The notes: generated by a model from the sequence alone, not told the origin. 64,000 bases of DNA from Flagellimonas alvinocaridis (GCF_004916895.1 NZ_SNTZ01000004.1:186001-250000), one strand, 5' to 3'. Shown: positions 44,178 to 54,634, counted from the first letter of the stretch. Numbers and translations: made by a program.

Positions 44178-46874
44178 TTAGCCTTCAACTATGTTGGGAG
44201 CCAGCCATTTTTGGGCTTTCTCCAATTCAATATTCTTTCGTTTTGCAAAATCCTCCACTTGATCTTGCTCTATTTTTCCCAATCCGAAATATTTTGCCTT
44301 CGGATGTGCAAAATAATAACCACTTACACTCGCTGCAGGCCACATGGCCAAACTTTCGGTAAGTTCCACCCCTATTTTCTCCTTGACCCCCAATAATTCC
44401 CAAATGGTAAGCTTCTCCAAATGGTCTGGGCAGGCCGGATATCCCGGTGCAGGTCGGATTCCTAAGTACTTTTCCTCAATAAGTTCATCGTTGGACAGGG
44501 ATTCTGCGGCAGCATAGCCCCAGAATTTGGTTCGCACCTCTCTATGCAGATATTCCGCAAAGGCCTCTGCCAAACGATCGGCAATGGCTTTGATCATAAT
44601 GGAGTTGTAATCATCATGCTTTTTCTCAAAATCAGCCGCAAGTTCTTGGGTCCCAAAACCGGTGGAGACGCAAAAACAGCCCATATAATCCTGCAGGCCA
44701 CTATCCTTGGGAGCGATAAAATCCGCAAGGGCAATGTTGGGCACCCCATCCCTCTTTTTGAGCTGTTGCCGAAGGGTCCTGAACATGGTTGTATCGTTCC
44801 CTTCCGCACTAGAACCATCCAGTGACCCTGTCTGAAGCTCAATATCATCGTCATTCACCTGATTGGCCGGAAACAAGCCAAAGATGGCCTTGGCGGTCAA
44901 CCATTTTTCATCAAACACCTTCTTAAGCATGACCTGGGCATCCTTAAAAAGTTCCGTGGCCTGTTCCCCTACAACCTTATCGGTTAGGATATCCGGATAT
45001 TTTCCATGTAATCCCCAGCTTCGGAAAAAGGGACTCCAATCTATAAACTCTTTCAATTTTTTCAGGTCGAAATCCTCCCAGACCTCAATACCAAGTTGCT
45101 TGGGAACCACAATATCCTTTAAATCCCAATCGATTTGGAGTTTGTTCTTTCGGGCTTCCTCCAAGCTCAAATAGGTTTTCTGTTTGGACCTTCCCAAAAA
45201 CTTGTCCCTAAAGCTTTCATAATCCAATTTGATGGACTTTTTGTAGGCATCCGAGGTTTCGGTCTGCAACAAATCGCCCACCACGGTCACTGCCCGCGAA
45301 GCATCATTGACATGGACCACCGCATTACTGTAAACGGGATCAATCTTAACCGCGGTATGGGCCTTACTGGTAGTGGCCCCACCAATCAAAAGGGGAACTT
45401 CAAAATCTTGTCGTTCCATTTCCTTGGCCAAAAAGACCATCTCATCCAATGACGGTGTGATCAATCCACTCAAGCCAATAATATCTACTTGTTCCTCTTT
45501 CGCCTTATTGATAATTTTTTCAGGCGGCACCATAACGCCCATATCCACAATCTCATAATTGTTGCAGGCCAGTACCACACTAACAATGTTCTTTCCAATA
45601 TCATGGACATCCCCTTTCACGGTGGCCATCAATATTTTTCCGGCCGCCTTGGCATTGGCATCCTTGGACGCCTCAATATATGGGGTAAGGTAGGCCACTG
45701 CTCTTTTCATCACCCGGGCCGATTTTACCACCTGGGGCAAAAACATTTTTCCGCTTCCAAACAGATCTCCTACCACATTCATTCCCGTCATCAGGTTGCC
45801 CTCAATCACCTCCAAAGGTCTTTTGGCATTTTGACGGGCTTCCTCTACGTCTTCAACAATGTATTGATCTATTCCCTTCACCAAAGCCCTTGTAATCCTA
45901 TCCTGCAAGGGGTCTTCCCGCCATGACAGGTCCACTTTGCTTTCCTTGGCCGTTCCCACCACGGTTTCGGCAAATTCCAAAAGGCGTTCGGTGGCATCAT
46001 CCCGTCTATCGAGCAAAACATCCTCAACGTGCTCCAAAAGGTCTTTCGGAATATCGTCATACACCTCCAGCATGGCCGGATTTACAATTCCCATGTTCAT
46101 TCCCGCCTTGATGGCATGGAACAAGAAAGCGGAATGCATGGCCTCACGTACAGGGTTGTTCCCACGAAAGGAGAAAGATACATTACTGACCCCTCCACTT
46201 ACACTACAATAAGGTAGGTTCTCACGGACCCATTTGGTGCCTTCGATGAAGTCAAGGGCATTGCGCCTGTGTTCCTCCATTCCCGTTGCCACAGGAAAAA
46301 TATTGAGGTCGAAAATGATATCTTCCGGGGCAAATTTCACTTGGTTGACCAAGATATCGTAGGAACGTTTGGCAATTTCGATTCGGCGTTCATAGGTATC
46401 CGCCTGTCCTACCTCATCAAAAGCCATGACAATTACGGCCGCCCCATAACGCTTGATGAGTTTGGCATGATGTACAAACTCCTCTTCTCCTTCTTTCAGG
46501 CTGATGGAATTGACCACACATTTTCCCTGTACCACTTGGAGACCTGCCTCGATGATCTCCCATTTGGAACTATCGATCATGATAGGAACGCGGGCAATGT
46601 CCGGTTCGGATACGATAAGGTTCAGGAACTTGACCATAGCTGCTTTGCCATCAATCAATCCATCATCCATATTCACATCTATGATCTGTGCTCCTCCCTC
46701 TACCTGATGACGGGCGATCTCTAGGGCTTCATCAAACTTTTCTTCCTTGATAAGCCTAAGAAACCTCTTGGAGCCTGCCACATTGGTTCGCTCCCCCACA
46801 TTGATGAAATTACTTTCCGGGGTAACGACCAACGGTTCCAGACCTGATAGTTTTAAAGCTCTTGTTTGGGCCAT
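44178..46874 (-). CDS. metH: MetH C-terminal polypeptide: folate, B12 and reactivation domains
   Basis: Cobalamin-dependent methionine synthase, second half, 898 residues. The pterin-binding domain ([14 protein letters not shown] at about 26-39) comes first, then the B12 helical and Rossmann domains with the cobalt-ligand motif DVHDIG, then the SAM-binding reactivation domain ([12 protein letters not shown]). The homocysteine domain is encoded separately at 47340-48353; together they make 1235 residues, close to one-piece MetH. A lipoprotein gene sits between the halves. Confidence 0.95.
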   Translation of the reverse strand: MAQTRALKLSGLEPLVVTPESNFINVGERTNVAGSKRFLRLIKEEKFDEALEIARHQVEGGAQIIDVNMDDGLIDGKAAMVKFLNLIVSEPDIARVPIMIDSSKWEIIEAGLQVVQGKCVVNSISLKEGEEEFVHHAKLIKRYGAAVIVMAFDEVGQADTYERRIEIAKRSYDILVNQVKFAPEDIIFDLNIFPVATGMEEHRRNALDFIEGTKWVRENLPYCSVSGGVSNVSFSFRGNNPVREAMHSAFLFHAIKAGMNMGIVNPAMLEVYDDIPKDLLEHVEDVLLDRRDDATERLLEFAETVVGTAKESKVDLSWREDPLQDRITRALVKGIDQYIVEDVEEARQNAKRPLEVIEGNLMTGMNVVGDLFGSGKMFLPQVVKSARVMKRAVAYLTPYIEASKDANAKAAGKILMATVKGDVHDIGKNIVSVVLACNNYEIVDMGVMVPPEKIINKAKEEQVDIIGLSGLITPSLDEMVFLAKEMERQDFEVPLLIGGATTSKAHTAVKIDPVYSNAVVHVNDASRAVTVVGDLLQTETSDAYKKSIKLDYESFRDKFLGRSKQKTYLSLEEARKNKLQIDWDLKDIVVPKQLGIEVWEDFDLKKLKEFIDWSPFFRSWGLHGKYPDILTDKVVGEQATELFKDAQVMLKKVFDEKWLTAKAIFGLFPANQVNDDDIELQTGSLDGSSAEGNDTTMFRTLRQQLKKRDGVPNIALADFIAPKDSGLQDYMGCFCVSTGFGTQELAADFEKKHDDYNSIMIKAIADRLAEAFAEYLHREVRTKFWGYAAAESLSNDELIEEKYLGIRPAPGYPACPDHLEKLTIWELLGVKEKIGVELTESLAMWPAASVSGYYFAHPKAKYFGLGKIEQDQVEDFAKRKNIELEKAQKWLAPNIVEG

Positions 46875-46885
46875 GTATCTCTTCC

Positions 46886-47356
46886 TTACTTGATCCTAAT
46901 ATATTTTTCCACAATATGCCGCTTTATACCGGCTTCGGGTACATCCTCAACCCCAGATTGAATCAAGGTATCTCCCTTGATCTCCACATTGAAAGTAAAC
47001 TCGTGCCCCCTTATTTCCTTCACACCCACATAATCCAATCGTTCTTTGTAGGTGTCCCCATCCAAGCTGTACGTTCCTCCACCGCCATAAAATCCATCTG
47101 CGGTATCCTTCACTTGATTGAAAAAGGCAAAATGGTCCTCATTCAAAATCTTTACGAACTCGGTATTGGACAAATCCTTTACTTCCAAGGAGTCCTCGGT
47201 CTTTACCTCACCATAGACCAGTTTCCATGTGCCCATGATACCTTTCCCTTCTTCGATCGGAGTTGAAATGGTATCTTCGGCCTTTTCCTTTTTTCCACAG
47301 GAAGCCAAGGTCGCCAAGACCCCTAAAACCATCATTATATTATACATGCGTTTCAT
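46886..47356 (-). CDS. hypothetical lipoprotein between the MetH halves
   Basis: Lipoprotein of 156 residues: signal peptide with lipobox LASC, Cys at residue 20, then a small beta-rich lipocalin-like or DUF-type body starting [10 protein letters not shown]. No link to methionine synthesis is known. It overlaps the end of the upstream MetH gene by 17 bases and ends 11 bases before the second one, so it must be on the same riboswitch-controlled transcript. Confidence 0.82.
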   Translation of the reverse strand: MKRMYNIMMVLGVLATLASCGKKEKAEDTISTPIEEGKGIMGTWKLVYGEVKTEDSLEVKDLSNTEFVKILNEDHFAFFNQVKDTADGFYGGGGTYSLDGDTYKERLDYVGVKEIRGHEFTFNVEIKGDTLIQSGVEDVPEAGIKRHIVEKYIRIK

Positions 47357-48353
47357 GGGTCGGTTTTAATTTTCTGGGTGAATATTGTTTGGTCAATTCT
47401 ACAATTGCTTTGATGTGCTCCGGCGTAGTACCACAGCACCCCCCCACAATGTTCACCAATCCTTTTTCCAAATACTCTTTGATCTGTGATGCCATTTGCT
47501 CCGGGGTTTCATCATATTCCCCAAAGGCATTGGGCAAACCGGCATTTGGATGGGCCGATGTGGCAAAGTCCGACTTGGCCGAAATCACTTCCAAGTGCGG
47601 AACCAACTGTTTGGCCCCCAAGGCACAGTTAAAGCCAACTGACAAAATGGGGATATGGGAAACCGAAATCAAAAAAGCCTCGGCGGTCTGTCCGGATAAG
47701 GTCCGCCCTGAAGCATCCGTAATGGTTCCACTGACCATGATAGGCACATCGATATTACGTTCGTCCTTAACTTCTTCTATGGCAAAAAGTGCCGCTTTGG
47801 CATTGAGGGTATCAAAAATAGTCTCAACCAGCAACAAATCCGAACCCCCATCCAACAAGGCTTCCACCTGTTGTTTGTAGGCTTCACGTAATTCATCAAA
47901 GGAAATGGCCCTAAAACCCGGGTCATTCACATCGGGCGACATGCTGGCCGTTTTATTGGTGGGACCTATACTCCCAGCCACAAATCTGGGTTTATGGGGT
48001 TCCTTGGCGGTAAACTCGTTGGCCACTTCCTTGGCAATCCGGGCCGACTCGAAATTGAGCTCGTACACCAAATCTTCCATGTGGTAATCGGCCATGGCGA
48101 TGGTAGTCCCGGAAAACGTATTGGTTTCCACGATATCGGCGCCTGCCTCAAAATATTTGCGATGGATGTCCGCTATGGCCTGAGGTTGGGTCAAGGACAA
48201 CAAATCGTTGTTTCCCTTTAAAGGATATTCCCAATCCTTGAAACGCTCCCCCCTAAAATCCTCTTCCTCGAACTTATACCGCTGCAACATGGTACCCATG
48301 GCACCATCCAGCACTAAAATGCGTTTTTGTAAAATGTCTTCAATCTTTTCCAT
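47340..48353 (-). CDS. metH: MetH N-terminal polypeptide: homocysteine-binding domain
   Basis: Homocysteine S-methyltransferase domain as a free protein of 337 residues. It has the zinc Cys pair in [12 protein letters not shown] and an upstream zinc Cys in [18 protein letters not shown] at the N-terminus and ETNTFSGT are typical of MetH. It should dock with the 898-residue polypeptide downstream to form working methionine synthase. First gene of the operon, 75 bases after the SAM-I aptamer. Confidence 0.94.
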   Translation of the reverse strand: MEKIEDILQKRILVLDGAMGTMLQRYKFEEEDFRGERFKDWEYPLKGNNDLLSLTQPQAIADIHRKYFEAGADIVETNTFSGTTIAMADYHMEDLVYELNFESARIAKEVANEFTAKEPHKPRFVAGSIGPTNKTASMSPDVNDPGFRAISFDELREAYKQQVEALLDGGSDLLLVETIFDTLNAKAALFAIEEVKDERNIDVPIMVSGTITDASGRTLSGQTAEAFLISVSHIPILSVGFNCALGAKQLVPHLEVISAKSDFATSAHPNAGLPNAFGEYDETPEQMASQIKEYLEKGLVNIVGGCCGTTPEHIKAIVELTKQYSPRKLKPTHETHV

Positions 48354-48427
48354 ACTACATAACTTCCCCTATGCAGGAAATAAAATGGTATCAAGAAAAT
48401 ATGGAAATACAACAGGAATGTATTTTT

Positions 48428-48589
48428 GTTATCCTTCCCTTACCATGGTCGGTTTTCCTTCCATGAGTTCCCAAAACATACCAAAACACGTTCAGCACAA
48501 TTCAGGACAGGGGTAGAATGTAGCACCTTCTCGAAGTCGAGGGTTGCTAAGGTTTCACAGGGTCCATTCCCTCCACCTTTCTTGATAAC
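48428..48589 (-). promoter_or_regulatory. SAM-I (S-box) riboswitch
   Basis: On the minus strand the conserved core is plain: ATCAAGAAAGGTGGAGGGA, then a TGGACCC/GTGAAACC hairpin, GCAACC (48547-48542), a CTCGACTTCGAG hairpin and AAGGTGCTA (48529-48521). P1 is closed by GTTATC (48589-48584) and GATAAC (48433-48428). All parts are in S-box order. A downstream word CTTGATACC (48395-48387) can pair with the P1 5' strand GGTTATCAAG with one bulge and may be the switching element. High SAM should shut the met operon. Confidence 0.92.
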
Positions 48590-48617
48590 CATTTCAGTTT
48601 ATAAATGAACTAGGGTA

Positions 48618-48649
48618 CAAAATAACGGCACTCCTGACTGAAAAGCAAA
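48618..48649 (-). promoter_or_regulatory. promoter of the met operon
   Basis: TTTG (48649-48646), 20 bases, then TTATTTTG (48625-48618), one mismatch from TAnnTTTG. The predicted start is about 20 bases before the aptamer. Confidence 0.6.
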
Positions 48650-48683
48650 AAAAGAGTCACTAATTTTGGGATTTATGGGCAAT

Positions 48684-48713
48684 AAAAAAGGATTGAGAGA
48701 ACCCAATCCTTTT
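48684..48713 (-). terminator. terminator of the SDR gene
   Basis: AAAAGGATTG and CAATCCTTTT pair around an eight-base loop, and TTATT follows on the minus strand. It separates the SDR gene from the met promoter. Confidence 0.85.
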
Positions 48714-48732
48714 AATGTACCGAAAGCATCCG

Positions 48733-49494
48733 TTATATCATCATTCCACCTGATGCCTCAATGCGTTGACCATTGATCCATTTGGCATCGTCCGTGCATA
48801 AAAAGGCCACCACTCCCCCAATGTCATCGGGCATTCCAACCCTACCTAAAGCCGTAACATTGGCAATAATCGCTCTCTTTTCCTCATCAGTTTTATTGAC
48901 GCCACCTCCGAAATCGGTTTCAATGGCTCCCGGTGCAACCACGTTGGACCTGATTTTTCTTGCTCCCAATTCCTTGGCCTGGTATCTGGTAAGAGCTTCC
49001 ATGGCCGCTTTCAAGGAGCCATAGACCGAAAAACCGGGAAGTGAAAACCGTGCCAAACCACTAGAAATGTTTACGATTCCACCTCCATCCGCCAATAGGG
49101 GCAACAGCTTCTGCGTCAAGAAAAATGCTCCTTTGAAGTGAATGTCCACCAAGGTATCAAACTGTTCCTCCGTGGTTTCACTTATGGTGGCGTTAATACC
49201 AATACCGGCATTGTTGATCAAAAAATCAATTTTTTCCGTCCCAAATTGGGATTTGAGCACTTTCTTGACCTCTTGGACAAAAGCATCAAAACTACCCATA
49301 TCAGCCACATCCAGTTGAAGCGCATGGGCTTTTTGCCTCAATTGTTCCACTTCGTGGACTGTTTTTTGGGCCTCATCCTTATTACTCCGATAGGTCAATA
49401 TCACATCCAACCCCTTTTGGGCCAAACTGATGGCCATATTTTCACCGAGGCCTCTACTGCCCCCGGTCACCAATGCAATCTTTGAATTTCCCAT
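48733..49494 (-). CDS. short-chain dehydrogenase/reductase
   Basis: Classical SDR of 253 residues: cofactor loop TGGSRGLG at about 9-16, NNAGIG, catalytic Ser in NISSGLA and the YGSLK motif (YxxxK). The C-terminal WINGQRIEASGGMMI end is typical. The Arg/Ser after the second strand (TYRSNKDE) suggests NADP. I start at ATG 49494; upstream frame to 49554 is not conserved. An AraC regulator gene lies 84 bases upstream on the same strand and probably controls it. Confidence 0.92.
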   Translation of the reverse strand: MGNSKIALVTGGSRGLGENMAISLAQKGLDVILTYRSNKDEAQKTVHEVEQLRQKAHALQLDVADMGSFDAFVQEVKKVLKSQFGTEKIDFLINNAGIGINATISETTEEQFDTLVDIHFKGAFFLTQKLLPLLADGGGIVNISSGLARFSLPGFSVYGSLKAAMEALTRYQAKELGARKIRSNVVAPGAIETDFGGGVNKTDEEKRAIIANVTALGRVGMPDDIGGVVAFLCTDDAKWINGQRIEASGGMMI

Positions 49495-49578
49495 TTTATA
49501 TGAATTTTTAAGTATGGGACAAAGATCATCCATGCCCTTCCGAAGGAATTGCAACCATCAATCCACTTTTTGTAAAAA

Positions 49579-50496
49579 TCAAACTTTTGCCCCTGCACGG
49601 TAGTGCAAAGGGGATAGTGCGGCGTGTTTTTTGAAGAAATTGGAGAAATGAGCCACTTCCTCAAACCCCAAACTGAAGGCAATCTCGGAAACGTTCCAAT
49701 CCGTATTGTTAAGCAAAATCTTGGCTTCCTCAAAAATTCGGGAATGGATAATGGCAGTCGTGGTACTTCCCGTAGTCTCTTTCAGCACCTTGTTCAGGTG
49801 ATTGGCATGCACCGCCAATCGTTCAGCAAAATCCTGGGCGGTTTTCAAGCCTAATCGCTGTACCGGGGAATTGATAGGAAATTGGCGTTCCAACAGTTCC
49901 ACAAACAGATCCGTGATTCGGGTAGCGGCATTTTTGTTGTTTTCCTGGGCTTGGACGGGATGCAATTTCTGGCCGAGATGCAACAACTCCACCACATAGG
50001 CCCGGATAAGGTCGAACTTATACACGTAGTCCGAAGAAAGTTCCCCATCTATTTTTTTGAAAAGTTGTTCCAATTCAGCGTAATCCTCATCTGAAATATT
50101 GAATATGGGATAGCCCCCTGGCTGAAACAACGGAAGATTATCCAAAATGACCCCACTTTTATCCTTGGAAAGAAAGGTATCGGTAAACACACAGAAGTAT
50201 CCCGATTGAACTTTATCCTGTGGCACATAATGGTACGGAATCTTGGGAGAAGCAAACAAAAGCGCCTTGTTTTCTATATGGATGACCTTGTCTGCATACT
50301 CTGCCCTATTTCTTCCATTGATGAGACTGATCTTAAAATACGAGCGTCTGTCATAGCGCATTTCACCACTTTTAAGGCGAGCTATGTATTCATCAATCTT
50401 AAATACATTGAAATGCCCAATATCCTTTCCTATATTTTCAGGAATGGGCAAACCATGATTGCTATAAAAATCCCGTAAGGTAAAAAGGCTTTGCAT
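49579..50496 (-). CDS. AraC-family transcriptional regulator
   Basis: Regulator of 305 residues. The N-terminal half is a cupin-like sensor and the C-terminal 100 residues are the double HTH (LAVHANHLNKVLKETTG, then WNVSEIAFSLGFEEVAHFSNFFKKH). It lies directly upstream of an SDR gene on the same strand, a frequent pairing in which the regulator responds to the SDR substrate. The inducer is unknown. Confidence 0.9.
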   Translation of the reverse strand: MQSLFTLRDFYSNHGLPIPENIGKDIGHFNVFKIDEYIARLKSGEMRYDRRSYFKISLINGRNRAEYADKVIHIENKALLFASPKIPYHYVPQDKVQSGYFCVFTDTFLSKDKSGVILDNLPLFQPGGYPIFNISDEDYAELEQLFKKIDGELSSDYVYKFDLIRAYVVELLHLGQKLHPVQAQENNKNAATRITDLFVELLERQFPINSPVQRLGLKTAQDFAERLAVHANHLNKVLKETTGSTTTAIIHSRIFEEAKILLNNTDWNVSEIAFSLGFEEVAHFSNFFKKHAALSPLHYRAGAKV

Positions 50497-50524
50497 TGGA
50501 TTGTAAAATTCAAATATACACCAT

Positions 50525-50560
50525 AAAACAAAACACCCTCCAAATGCCTTTTGAAGGGTG
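50525..50560 (-). terminator. terminator of the sulfate-reduction operon
   Basis: On the minus strand CACCCTTCAAA pairs with a TTTGGAGGGTG arm around a short loop, then TTTTGTTTT. It lies 26 bases after the FNR stop. Confidence 0.8.
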
Positions 50561-50585
50561 CCTTTACTTTAGTAATCCGTATCTA

Positions 50586-51647
50586 TTATGAGATACTCTG
50601 TACTACTTCTTTTTTAGCTTCTTTTTTGGATCCATCGAATCCTTCCACACCTCCTACCGTGGTATATTTCATGACGTAGCGCTTATCTGGATTGATAATC
50701 TGATAGGCATACTGGCACATTACGGCCGCTTCATGAAAACCGGACAAAATCAATTTCAACTTACCTTCATAGGTGTTAACATCACCAATGGCAAATACAC
50801 CAGGGATGTTGGTCTGATAATCCTTTGCATTGTTCACCTTGATGGCATTCTTTTCGATCTCCAGTCCCCAATTGCCGATAGGTCCCAGCTTTGGGGACAA
50901 ACCGAACAACGGAATGAAGTAATCGGTTTCCACATAACTTTCTTCCTTGGTCTCATCATTATACTTGATCACGACCGCCTGAAGATCTTCCTTCCCATGG
51001 ATTTCCTTCACCTCAGCTTCGGTGTAGAGTTGGATCTTGCCCAATTTGGCCAATTCCCTCGCTTTTTCCACAGAGTCCAAAGCGCCTCTAAACTCATTTC
51101 TTCGGTGTACCAAAGAAACTTCGGAAGCTACATCGGCCAAGAAAATAGACCAATCCAAAGCGGAATCCCCACCTCCTGAAATGACCACTTTCTTGTTACG
51201 GAACACCTCAGGGTCTTTGATCATATACTCCACCCCTTTACTCTCAAACAAGTTAAGGTTGGCTATCAAAGGTTTTCTAGGCTCAAAAGAACCCAATCCC
51301 CCTGCAATGACCACAACGGGGGCATGGTGCTGGGTACCCTTACTGGTTGTGACAATAAAAGACCCATCCTCTTGCTTGTCCAAAGTTTCGGCACGTTCAC
51401 CCAAGGTAAATCCTGGTTCAAAAGGTTTTATCTGCTCCATCAACTTGCTCACCAAGTCCCCTGCCAAAATCTCGGGATAGGCTGGAATATCGTAAATGGG
51501 TTTTTTTGGATAAATCTCGGAACACTGTCCTCCCGGTTGGGCCAAGGCGTCAATCAAATGACATTTCAGCTTTAGCAAACCTGCTTCAAAAACGGTGAAC
51601 AATCCTGTGGGTCCCGCTCCAATTATAATGATGTCTGTTTTAATCAT
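50586..51647 (-). CDS. ferredoxin:NADP+ reductase, thioredoxin-reductase-like type
   Basis: FAD enzyme of 353 residues: FAD loop GAGPTG at about 11-16, NADPH loop GGGDSALDW and FAIGDVN near the end. The CxxC of thioredoxin reductase is absent, which marks the FNR group (YumC-like). As last gene of the sulfate-reduction operon it most likely supplies reduced ferredoxin to the sulfite reductase encoded two genes upstream. Confidence 0.9.
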   Translation of the reverse strand: MIKTDIIIIGAGPTGLFTVFEAGLLKLKCHLIDALAQPGGQCSEIYPKKPIYDIPAYPEILAGDLVSKLMEQIKPFEPGFTLGERAETLDKQEDGSFIVTTSKGTQHHAPVVVIAGGLGSFEPRKPLIANLNLFESKGVEYMIKDPEVFRNKKVVISGGGDSALDWSIFLADVASEVSLVHRRNEFRGALDSVEKARELAKLGKIQLYTEAEVKEIHGKEDLQAVVIKYNDETKEESYVETDYFIPLFGLSPKLGPIGNWGLEIEKNAIKVNNAKDYQTNIPGVFAIGDVNTYEGKLKLILSGFHEAAVMCQYAYQIINPDKRYVMKYTTVGGVEGFDGSKKEAKKEVVQSIS

Positions 51648-51692
51648 AATACTACTTTTATTCGGTCTTGACGATGGTTTACCAGACCGTTT

Positions 51693-52469
51693 TTACACTT
51701 TTTCAAACAATTCTTTTCCCTTTTCTTGATATGCTTTTTGGATATCCAATATCTGCTGGCGGTGTTGTACCACTTCACCGATCACAATGATAGCCGGATT
51801 GGCCAACTTTTGCTCCCTTACCGTATCTTCAATGCTGGCAACCGTTCCTATCCCCACTCGTTCCTGACTCGTGGTGCCATTCTGGATAATGGCCACGGGA
51901 ACCTGCTGTTTGCCCTCTTGCCTGAAGAGCTTCATGATCTCCCCCAACTTGGACATTCCCATAAGAATGACCACGGTGGCACTTGACTTGGCCGCCAGAG
52001 CCACATCATTGGAGAGTTTGTGCTCTTTGGTGGTTCCGGTAATCACCCAGAAACTTTCGGAAGCTCCTCTTTTGGTCACTGGGATATTCTGTGAAGCAGG
52101 TACGGATACCGAAGATGAAATTCCAGGCACCACGGCCACTTCATGACCATATTGGGCTGCGTATTCCATTTCCTCCGCTCCTCTTCCGAACACGAAAGGG
52201 TCACCCCCTTTTAAACGTACTACATGTAGACCCAAATTGGCTCGTTGTACGATCAATTCATTGATTTGTTCCTGCTGATATCGATAGCATCCTTTTCGTT
52301 TTCCTACGAAAATCTGCTCCGCTTGTGGGGCATATTCCAACAGTTCCTGATCTACCAATGCGTCGAACAGGACAACATCTGCATTTTGAAGGGCCTTGAT
52401 TCCTTTCAGGGTAATCAAATCCACATCACCGGGGCCGGCCCCAACCACTGTCAATTTTCCACTACGCAT
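51693..52469 (-). CDS. cobA: uroporphyrinogen-III C-methyltransferase (CobA/SUMT)
   Basis: SAM-dependent enzyme of 258 residues that makes precorrin-2 for sirohaem. VGAGPGDVDLITLKG opens the protein; GGDPFVFGRG and PGISS follow. It supplies the sirohaem of the sulfite reductase encoded just upstream. I start at ATG 52469, which overlaps the sulfite reductase stop by eight bases; the longer frame to 52562 is not conserved. No CysG dehydrogenase/chelatase domain is attached, so that step must lie elsewhere. Confidence 0.93.
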   Translation of the reverse strand: MRSGKLTVVGAGPGDVDLITLKGIKALQNADVVLFDALVDQELLEYAPQAEQIFVGKRKGCYRYQQEQINELIVQRANLGLHVVRLKGGDPFVFGRGAEEMEYAAQYGHEVAVVPGISSSVSVPASQNIPVTKRGASESFWVITGTTKEHKLSNDVALAAKSSATVVILMGMSKLGEIMKLFRQEGKQQVPVAIIQNGTTSQERVGIGTVASIEDTVREQKLANPAIIVIGEVVQHRQQILDIQKAYQEKGKELFEKV

Positions 52470-54552
52470 GTTGCAATTCCAATTTTCTGAACGCTTCCAA
52501 TCGCTGCAAAACAGTCTTGGCATCTTCCAAGTAGCTTTTGGCAAAGGTTTCAGAGGGTTCATTCTTATTCAGTTGAAGGGCCAAATTATCGAAACCGCCC
52601 TCGAAGGCAATCTTCCCGGATGCTACATAGAGTTCCTCAAAATCCTTGATGATGCTGGAATGGGTATTGGTCTTCACTTTTTCAGAAGTTAGCAACGCCT
52701 TGGCCGAATTCACAATGGACTGGTACGAGTAGTAGATACCGGCCGCCCATTTCCCTTGTTGAATGGCCTCTTCGGCATTCTCTATTTTTTCTTGACTTTC
52801 GAAAAACAACGTAGCCACCAAATCAATCACTACACCGGCACATTCACCAATACCTATCTCTTGTTTGTATTTTTCCTCATTTCCCCAATCGATAAAATCT
52901 TCTGGGGTAAGGTTTTCCACATCGGTGAGCGGCTTTAGGAAATCGTAAAAATAATGCTGGCCTTGTTTTTCATAATATTCTGTATAGGATGCCCCATTTC
53001 CATTGGCCTCGAAATCATCCAAGATCAAACGAAGAGCCTCTGGACCTCTCTTACTAGGTATTTTGGCCACCTTATCGGCAAACTTTCCATTCCCGTTTCC
53101 AAGATTTCCGCCTCCCAATAACACCTGCAAAGCAGGAGCCACCAATTTATCCTTGGTACGAACGGACATCCCCTGGAATCCAATATGGGCCATGTTGTGC
53201 TGTCCACAGGCATTCATACATCCACTGATCTTAATCACCACATCAGGGTTGCTGATATACTGTGGATATTCCGCTTTGATCACGCGCTCCAACTCATCGG
53301 CAATCCCCGTACTACTGGCAATACCTAAATTACAAGTATCGGTACCCGGACATGCGGTGATGTCCAAAGCCTTGTTGTAACCGGCTTCGGCAAAACCTAA
53401 TTTTTGAAGCTCCACATAAAAGAAAGGCACCAACTCTTTCTTCACAAATGGAATCAATATATTTTGTCTTAAGGAAAGTCGTATTTCCCCGGCCGCATAA
53501 TCGCGAACCAATTTTGCCAATTCCCTGGCCTTATCCGTATAGAAATCTCCAAGGAGCACCTTGATACCGACCGCTACATAGTCGTCTTGTTTTTGGGGCA
53601 CCAAGTTGGTGGATTTCCACTGTTCGAATGCTTCTTTGTCCTCGATGGTGATTTCAGGTACCTCTACGTCAGCTACTTTTACCTCAGGATAGTTTTGATA
53701 TTCAATCGGATACGATTTTACAGGTATGGCCAATTGCTCCTCTTCCAAAAGTGCCTTGAAACCATCCAAGCCAATATCCTTCAACAAGAATTTCATACGG
53801 GCCTTGGCACGACTTTTACGTTCCCCATATCTATCAAAAACACGAATCACGCCTTCCATCAAGGGAACTATTTGGTCTACCGGCAAGAATTCATAAAGTT
53901 CATCTGCATGGCGGGGCTGTGAACCCAGTCCACCACCCAACATCACCTTAAAGCCTCTTTCCCCGTTTTGGATTTTGGCAATAAAGCCCAAATCGTGCAT
54001 GTAGGACAGCCCGGTATCTTCATCACTGGATGAAAAAGAAACCTTGAATTTACGGCCCATTTCCTGCCCAATGGGATTTCTTAGGAAGTACTCAAAAATT
54101 CCATGGGCATATGGGGAAACATCAAAAGGTTCGTTGACATCGATGCCCGCGGTTTCACTGGCGGTTACATTCCGAACCGTATTTCCACAGGCTTCACGGA
54201 TGGTGACTTCATCTTTTTCCAGTTGCGCCCAAAGCTCAGGGGTTCTTTCCAAGTCCACGTAGTGGATTTGGATATCCTGACGGGTGGTAATGTGCAACCT
54301 TCCCCTGGAAAACTCATCGGAAACGTCGCAAATCCCCAAAAGCTGATTGGAAGTTACCTTACCATAAGGCAATTTTATCCGTACCATCTGTACCCCGGGC
54401 TGACGTTGTCCGTACACCCCACGGGCCAAACGAAGGCTCCTGAACTTTTCCTCGTCCACTTCACCTCCTTTGAACTGGCGAATTTTTTTCTCCAATTCAA
54501 TGATGTCCTTTTCAACTATCGGGTTCTCTATTTCTGTTCTGAAGCTTTTCAT
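52462..54552 (-). CDS. assimilatory sulfite reductase (sirohaem type) fused to a HEPN domain
   Basis: Protein of 696 residues. Residues 1-510 are a nitrite/sulfite reductase with both substrate and sirohaem repeats; the Fe4S4-sirohaem ligands are C401, C407, C445 and C449 (TACPGTDTC and GCMNAC). Residues 575-690 are a HEPN-like helical domain (YYSYQSIVNSAKALL). No RNase-type RxxxxH is evident in it, so a structural or partner-binding role is likelier. Sulfite is favoured over nitrite because it lies between cysN and cobA in a cys operon. Confidence 0.9.
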   Translation of the reverse strand: MKSFRTEIENPIVEKDIIELEKKIRQFKGGEVDEEKFRSLRLARGVYGQRQPGVQMVRIKLPYGKVTSNQLLGICDVSDEFSRGRLHITTRQDIQIHYVDLERTPELWAQLEKDEVTIREACGNTVRNVTASETAGIDVNEPFDVSPYAHGIFEYFLRNPIGQEMGRKFKVSFSSSDEDTGLSYMHDLGFIAKIQNGERGFKVMLGGGLGSQPRHADELYEFLPVDQIVPLMEGVIRVFDRYGERKSRAKARMKFLLKDIGLDGFKALLEEEQLAIPVKSYPIEYQNYPEVKVADVEVPEITIEDKEAFEQWKSTNLVPQKQDDYVAVGIKVLLGDFYTDKARELAKLVRDYAAGEIRLSLRQNILIPFVKKELVPFFYVELQKLGFAEAGYNKALDITACPGTDTCNLGIASSTGIADELERVIKAEYPQYISNPDVVIKISGCMNACGQHNMAHIGFQGMSVRTKDKLVAPALQVLLGGGNLGNGNGKFADKVAKIPSKRGPEALRLILDDFEANGNGASYTEYYEKQGQHYFYDFLKPLTDVENLTPEDFIDWGNEEKYKQEIGIGECAGVVIDLVATLFFESQEKIENAEEAIQQGKWAAGIYYSYQSIVNSAKALLTSEKVKTNTHSSIIKDFEELYVASGKIAFEGGFDNLALQLNKNEPSETFAKSYLEDAKTVLQRLEAFRKLELQHA

Positions 54553-54561
54553 ATTCTATTT

Positions 54562-54582
54562 TTCCTATCAATTTTATAGGAT
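54562..54582 (-). promoter_or_regulatory. Rrf2-like box before the sulfite reductase gene
   Basis: On the minus strand TCCTAT-AAAATTG-ATAGGA forms a perfect inverted repeat with a seven-base spacer. The right half matches both boxes upstream of DUF2061-cysH. It lies 10 bases before the sulfite reductase ATG, inside the operon. Confidence 0.6.
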
Positions 54583-54634
54583 TTTGTTATAAATCCTCTA
54601 TCCCTTTATGGGGTTTTTAATTCTTATCGTAAAA

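Noticed and set aside
48529-48546. A fourth REP-like copy (CTTCTCGAAGTCGAGG)
   Set aside because: It is the CTCGACTTCGAG hairpin between GCAACC and AAGGTGCTA of the SAM-I aptamer, not a dispersed repeat.
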